Below, in pieces: positions 63,967 to 64,000 of a stretch of 64,000 bases of DNA. Every line of letters starts with the position of its first letter. The first letter of the stretch is position 1. The position numbers and the translations under genes were made by a program. A model generated the notes under the pieces. The model made no database searches and had not been told where the DNA came from. It saw only the letters and a program-made list of their open reading frames with translations. The stretch comes from Bacteroidales bacterium WCE2008 (GTDB lineage Bacteria; Bacteroidota; Bacteroidia; Bacteroidales; UBA932), in the NCBI GenBank assembly GCA_900167925.1, contig FUZM01000001.1:558001-622000 (forward strand), written 5' to 3'.

Positions 63967-64000
63967 ATGAAAAAAAGATTTTTAGTAAATGATGACGCAG
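63967..64000 (+). CDS. Start of an unidentified gene (cut by window end)
   Basis: ATG at 63967 opens a frame reading MKKRFLVNDDA to the window edge, 46 bases after the preceding stop and with an A/T-rich leader like that of other starts here. Eleven residues are too few to name it, and the acidic residues so soon after the start argue against a classical signal peptide. Confidence 0.4.
   Translation, partial: MKKRFLVNDDA

Overview
The window is a contiguous piece of a chromosome from a member of the order Bacteroidales. The evidence is: divergently placed TAnnTTTG -7 promoter elements instead of sigma-70 boxes, a SusC/SusD pair with a one-protein hybrid two-component regulator, the gliding-type lipoprotein GldH, a PSP1/RicT protein, a DUF2723 O-mannosyltransferase-like protein, a split transketolase and the hemD-rnpA-yidD gene order. 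Moderately high GC and a large plant-cell-wall locus suggest an uncultured gut or rumen lineage; that placement is inference.

Layout. 1-6860: the end of the spc/alpha ribosomal operon (rplR end, rpsE, rpmD, rplO, secY, map, infA, rpmJ, rpsM, rpsK, rpsD, rpoA, rplQ), closed by a strong terminator. 6917-8440: a 1.5-kb non-coding island with several families of palindromic repeats, two of them tandem arrays with the same 52-bp period. 8481-8554: tRNA-Pro(UGG) on the minus strand with its own promoter and terminator. 8714-13288: lolD-like ATPase and trmN6 on plus, then a minus-strand operon of the two transketolase halves, an ECF sigma factor, a small membrane protein and a Spy-like periplasmic protein. 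13379-20005: lepA, a GT2 glycosyltransferase, menA, a SUI1 factor, DUF4271, hemD, rnpA, yidD and menG/ubiE. 20071-27126: DUF2723 protein, a convergent rRNA-type methyltransferase, pgk, lgt and a HAD phosphatase. 27228-33154: a TolC/adaptor/RND efflux operon with a PG0541-type small protein. 33225-40801: thioredoxin, a beta-barrel protein, LOG-family protein, polyprenyl synthase, DNA polymerase III delta', RicT, GldH, trmB, convergent miaA, smpB.

40908-61540 is a polysaccharide utilization locus: a CE1-like esterase, a divergent hybrid two-component regulator, SusC, SusD, then a GH43-CE1 fusion, an unknown secreted protein, a second GH43, an alpha/beta esterase, a CE15-type glucuronoyl esterase and a protein with two GH43 domains. 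The arabinofuranosidase/xylosidase and ester-cleaving activities fit decorated, lignin-linked glucuronoarabinoxylan; no endo-xylanase is present in the window. 61632-63920 is a beta-barrel protein with visibly lower GC that probably starts another locus; a further gene begins at 63967 and runs off the end.

The least explained part is the hairpin-repeat island at 7467-8346. The unknown 230-residue secreted protein at 53659 and the proposed regulator boxes upstream of susC come next. I saw no phage, insertion sequence, CRISPR array or rRNA.
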